Assembly: GCF_900454495.1 (NCBI RefSeq)
Contig: NZ_UGSI01000001.1
Coordinates: forward strand, 4,528,501-4,592,500
Origin: Paenibacillus macerans
Lineage (GTDB): Bacteria; Bacillota; Bacilli; Paenibacillales; Paenibacillaceae
DNA length: 64,000 nucleotides
Reading direction: 5' to 3'
How positions within the stretch are numbered: the first letter of the stretch is position 1; each line of letters opens with the position of its first letter. Positions 63,027 through 64,000 of this stretch are shown here, piece by piece. The notes beneath the pieces were generated by a model. That model had not been told where the DNA came from. It saw only the letters and a list, made by a program, of their open reading frames with translations, and searched no databases. Made by a program: the position numbers and the translations under genes.

Positions 63027-64000
63027 TCTCTCCCCTCGATGTAGTTCAATTTGTACAGCAGCCAAATGAACGGTTCGTCCACGCGAATCGGCTGCACGAC
63101 GTTTTGCAGCTTCTGGTCGACCGGATTGCTGCCGAGCGCGGATACCGCAAAATATCCCGTGTTTTTGAAGTAAACGTCCATCGTACCTTTAAAGGGCCGA
63201 TCCACTTTCTCAATAAAACGGCGGATTTCGCCGTCGATATTTTCAAATTCGGTCACATTAAAATATTTACGATGCACCACATGGTTAAAAATATTGCTGT
63301 TCGACTTGATGTACTCTCCTTCTTCATCCTTCAAGGCGTGCAGCATATCGCTTTTCGTCAGCACAACCGCGGTCGGGATGTCCGTTTTCCCCTTATCCTC
63401 ATAAGCGATAAAATCCCCGAACATCGTCAGTACCACATCGCGCGGTTCATCATATTGCGACACCCACTCGCCCGGTTTGTCTCCGGCGTTGATGCGGATT
63501 TTCTCGCGGATGGAGCGGATTTGCAGCGGATCGACCATGAACAATAGTCCTGAAGAGTTTTTGATATGCTGTCCCTGCAAGCCAAGATAGTCCTGATCCA
63601 CCATGCCTTCGCCCGCTACATCAAAGAAAACGAGCGTGAGCGGCGGCTTCGACTCATCCTTGAACACAAATTGAAAAATGAAAGGCTCCTGCATTTTCTC
63701 TTTCTGGGTCGATGGCAAGAGTTCACCGCGCTCAAACAGCGGCTCTTCATAGATGGTCCGGAATTTGCGGCTGATTTCGGCGTTAAGCGGCATACAAGCC
63801 GCGTCAAAATGATCGGCCGTCGTATTCTGCAGCGTATGAATCAATGAAGTCATATAAACGGATTTTCCCACCTGGGAAGCTCCGATGATGGAAATAATAT
63901 TGCTGGGCACTTTGCCCGCCGTTACCGGCAGCTCGTTATGACAGTGCGGGCATAATCTGCGCCGGGTCACTTCCCCATAGCGGTCGTTTAGTCCGGTCAG
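63023..64000 (-). CDS. Zinc-ribbon TRAFAC-like GTPase (5' end beyond right edge)
   Basis: The frame ends at 63023 and stays open to base 64000, so the start lies outside; a GTG at 63970 would give 315 residues but has no well-spaced ribosome site. Visible are a zinc-binding CPHCHNELP just before the P-loop GASQVGKSVYMTSL, a switch-II motif FFDVAGEGMVDQD, and LTKSD for guanine recognition, followed by an extended C-terminal part (GTMDVYFKNTGYFAVSAL). This fits the double-GTPase type described with GAP1 partners. It overlaps the GAP1-like gene by 4 bases. A second zinc motif is expected upstream of the edge. Confidence 0.82.
   Translation of the reverse strand: MTGLNDRYGEVTRRRLCPHCHNELPVTAGKVPSNIISIIGASQVGKSVYMTSLIHTLQNTTADHFDAACMPLNAEISRKFRTIYEEPLFERGELLPSTQKEKMQEPFIFQFVFKDESKPPLTLVFFDVAGEGMVDQDYLGLQGQHIKNSSGLLFMVDPLQIRSIREKIRINAGDKPGEWVSQYDEPRDVVLTMFGDFIAYEDKGKTDIPTAVVLTKSDMLHALKDEEGEYIKSNSNIFNHVVHRKYFNVTEFENIDGEIRRFIEKVDRPFKGTMDVYFKNTGYFAVSALGSNPVDQKLQNVVQPIRVDEPFIWLLYKLNYIEGRE

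Overview
The window looks like a chromosomal segment of a Paenibacillus-type Firmicute. The evidence is moderately GC-rich coding DNA, purine-rich GGAGG ribosome sites, LplA/B/C-type sugar ABC transporters paired with YesM/YesN two-component systems, a class II xylose isomerase operon with a ROK-family XylR and a xylO-like operator, a copper-amine-oxidase 'stalk' cell-surface protein, an LtaS-type sulfatase and a perfect cre site. No rRNA, tRNA, CRISPR array, prophage or transposase gene was recognised.

Layout. 1-13 kb (minus strand): a glycan-use locus with a GH38 alpha-mannosidase (cut by the left edge), a GH3 glycosidase, two ABC permeases, a lipoprotein binding protein, and a YesN/YesM regulator pair. 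13-18.6 kb: a repeat-rich spacer, then xylB and xylA diverging from xylR across a shared operator region. 18.7-24.7 kb: a formate/nitrite channel, a Fur-box-linked small ORF followed by a small gene that appears broken by a repeat element, a degenerate HD-GYP protein, a compact STAND-ATPase/LuxR regulator and a LOV-like PAS-GGDEF-EAL protein that lacks the photoactive cysteine. 24.8-30.1 kb: a five-gene minus-strand cluster (phosphotransferase, glycosyltransferase, acetyltransferase, ChbG/YdjC deacetylase, GPH-type transporter). 30.3-38.8 kb: a 1321-residue surface protein with nine tandem repeats, a MOSC protein, a small secreted protein and an LtaS-type enzyme. 38.9-48.3 kb: a GH2 beta-mannosidase diverging from a CUT1 sugar transporter with its own histidine kinase and response regulator. 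48.4-49.9 kb: a small membrane protein and a TDT-family transporter. 50-58.9 kb: a membrane-anchored sugar-binding protein, sensor kinase and AraC-type regulator upstream of a ChvE/MmsA/MmsB multiple-monosaccharide ABC transporter. 59.6-64 kb: a GAP1-like membrane protein overlapping a zinc-ribbon GTPase gene that runs off the right edge.

The main theme is plant-polysaccharide use. Three transporters each sit beside a YesM/YesN pair, and alpha-mannosidase, GH3 glycosidase, beta-mannosidase and xylose isomerase/xylulokinase process the imported sugars. Intrinsic terminators between binding protein and permeases, and between xylA and xylB, would grade expression within the operons.

A second theme is the long spacers, which carry several families of dispersed palindromic repeats. 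One copy seems to have inserted into a small gene in the Fur-box region. The most unusual protein system is the GTPase/GAP1 pair at the right end. All family names come from reading the translated sequence by eye; no database search was made.
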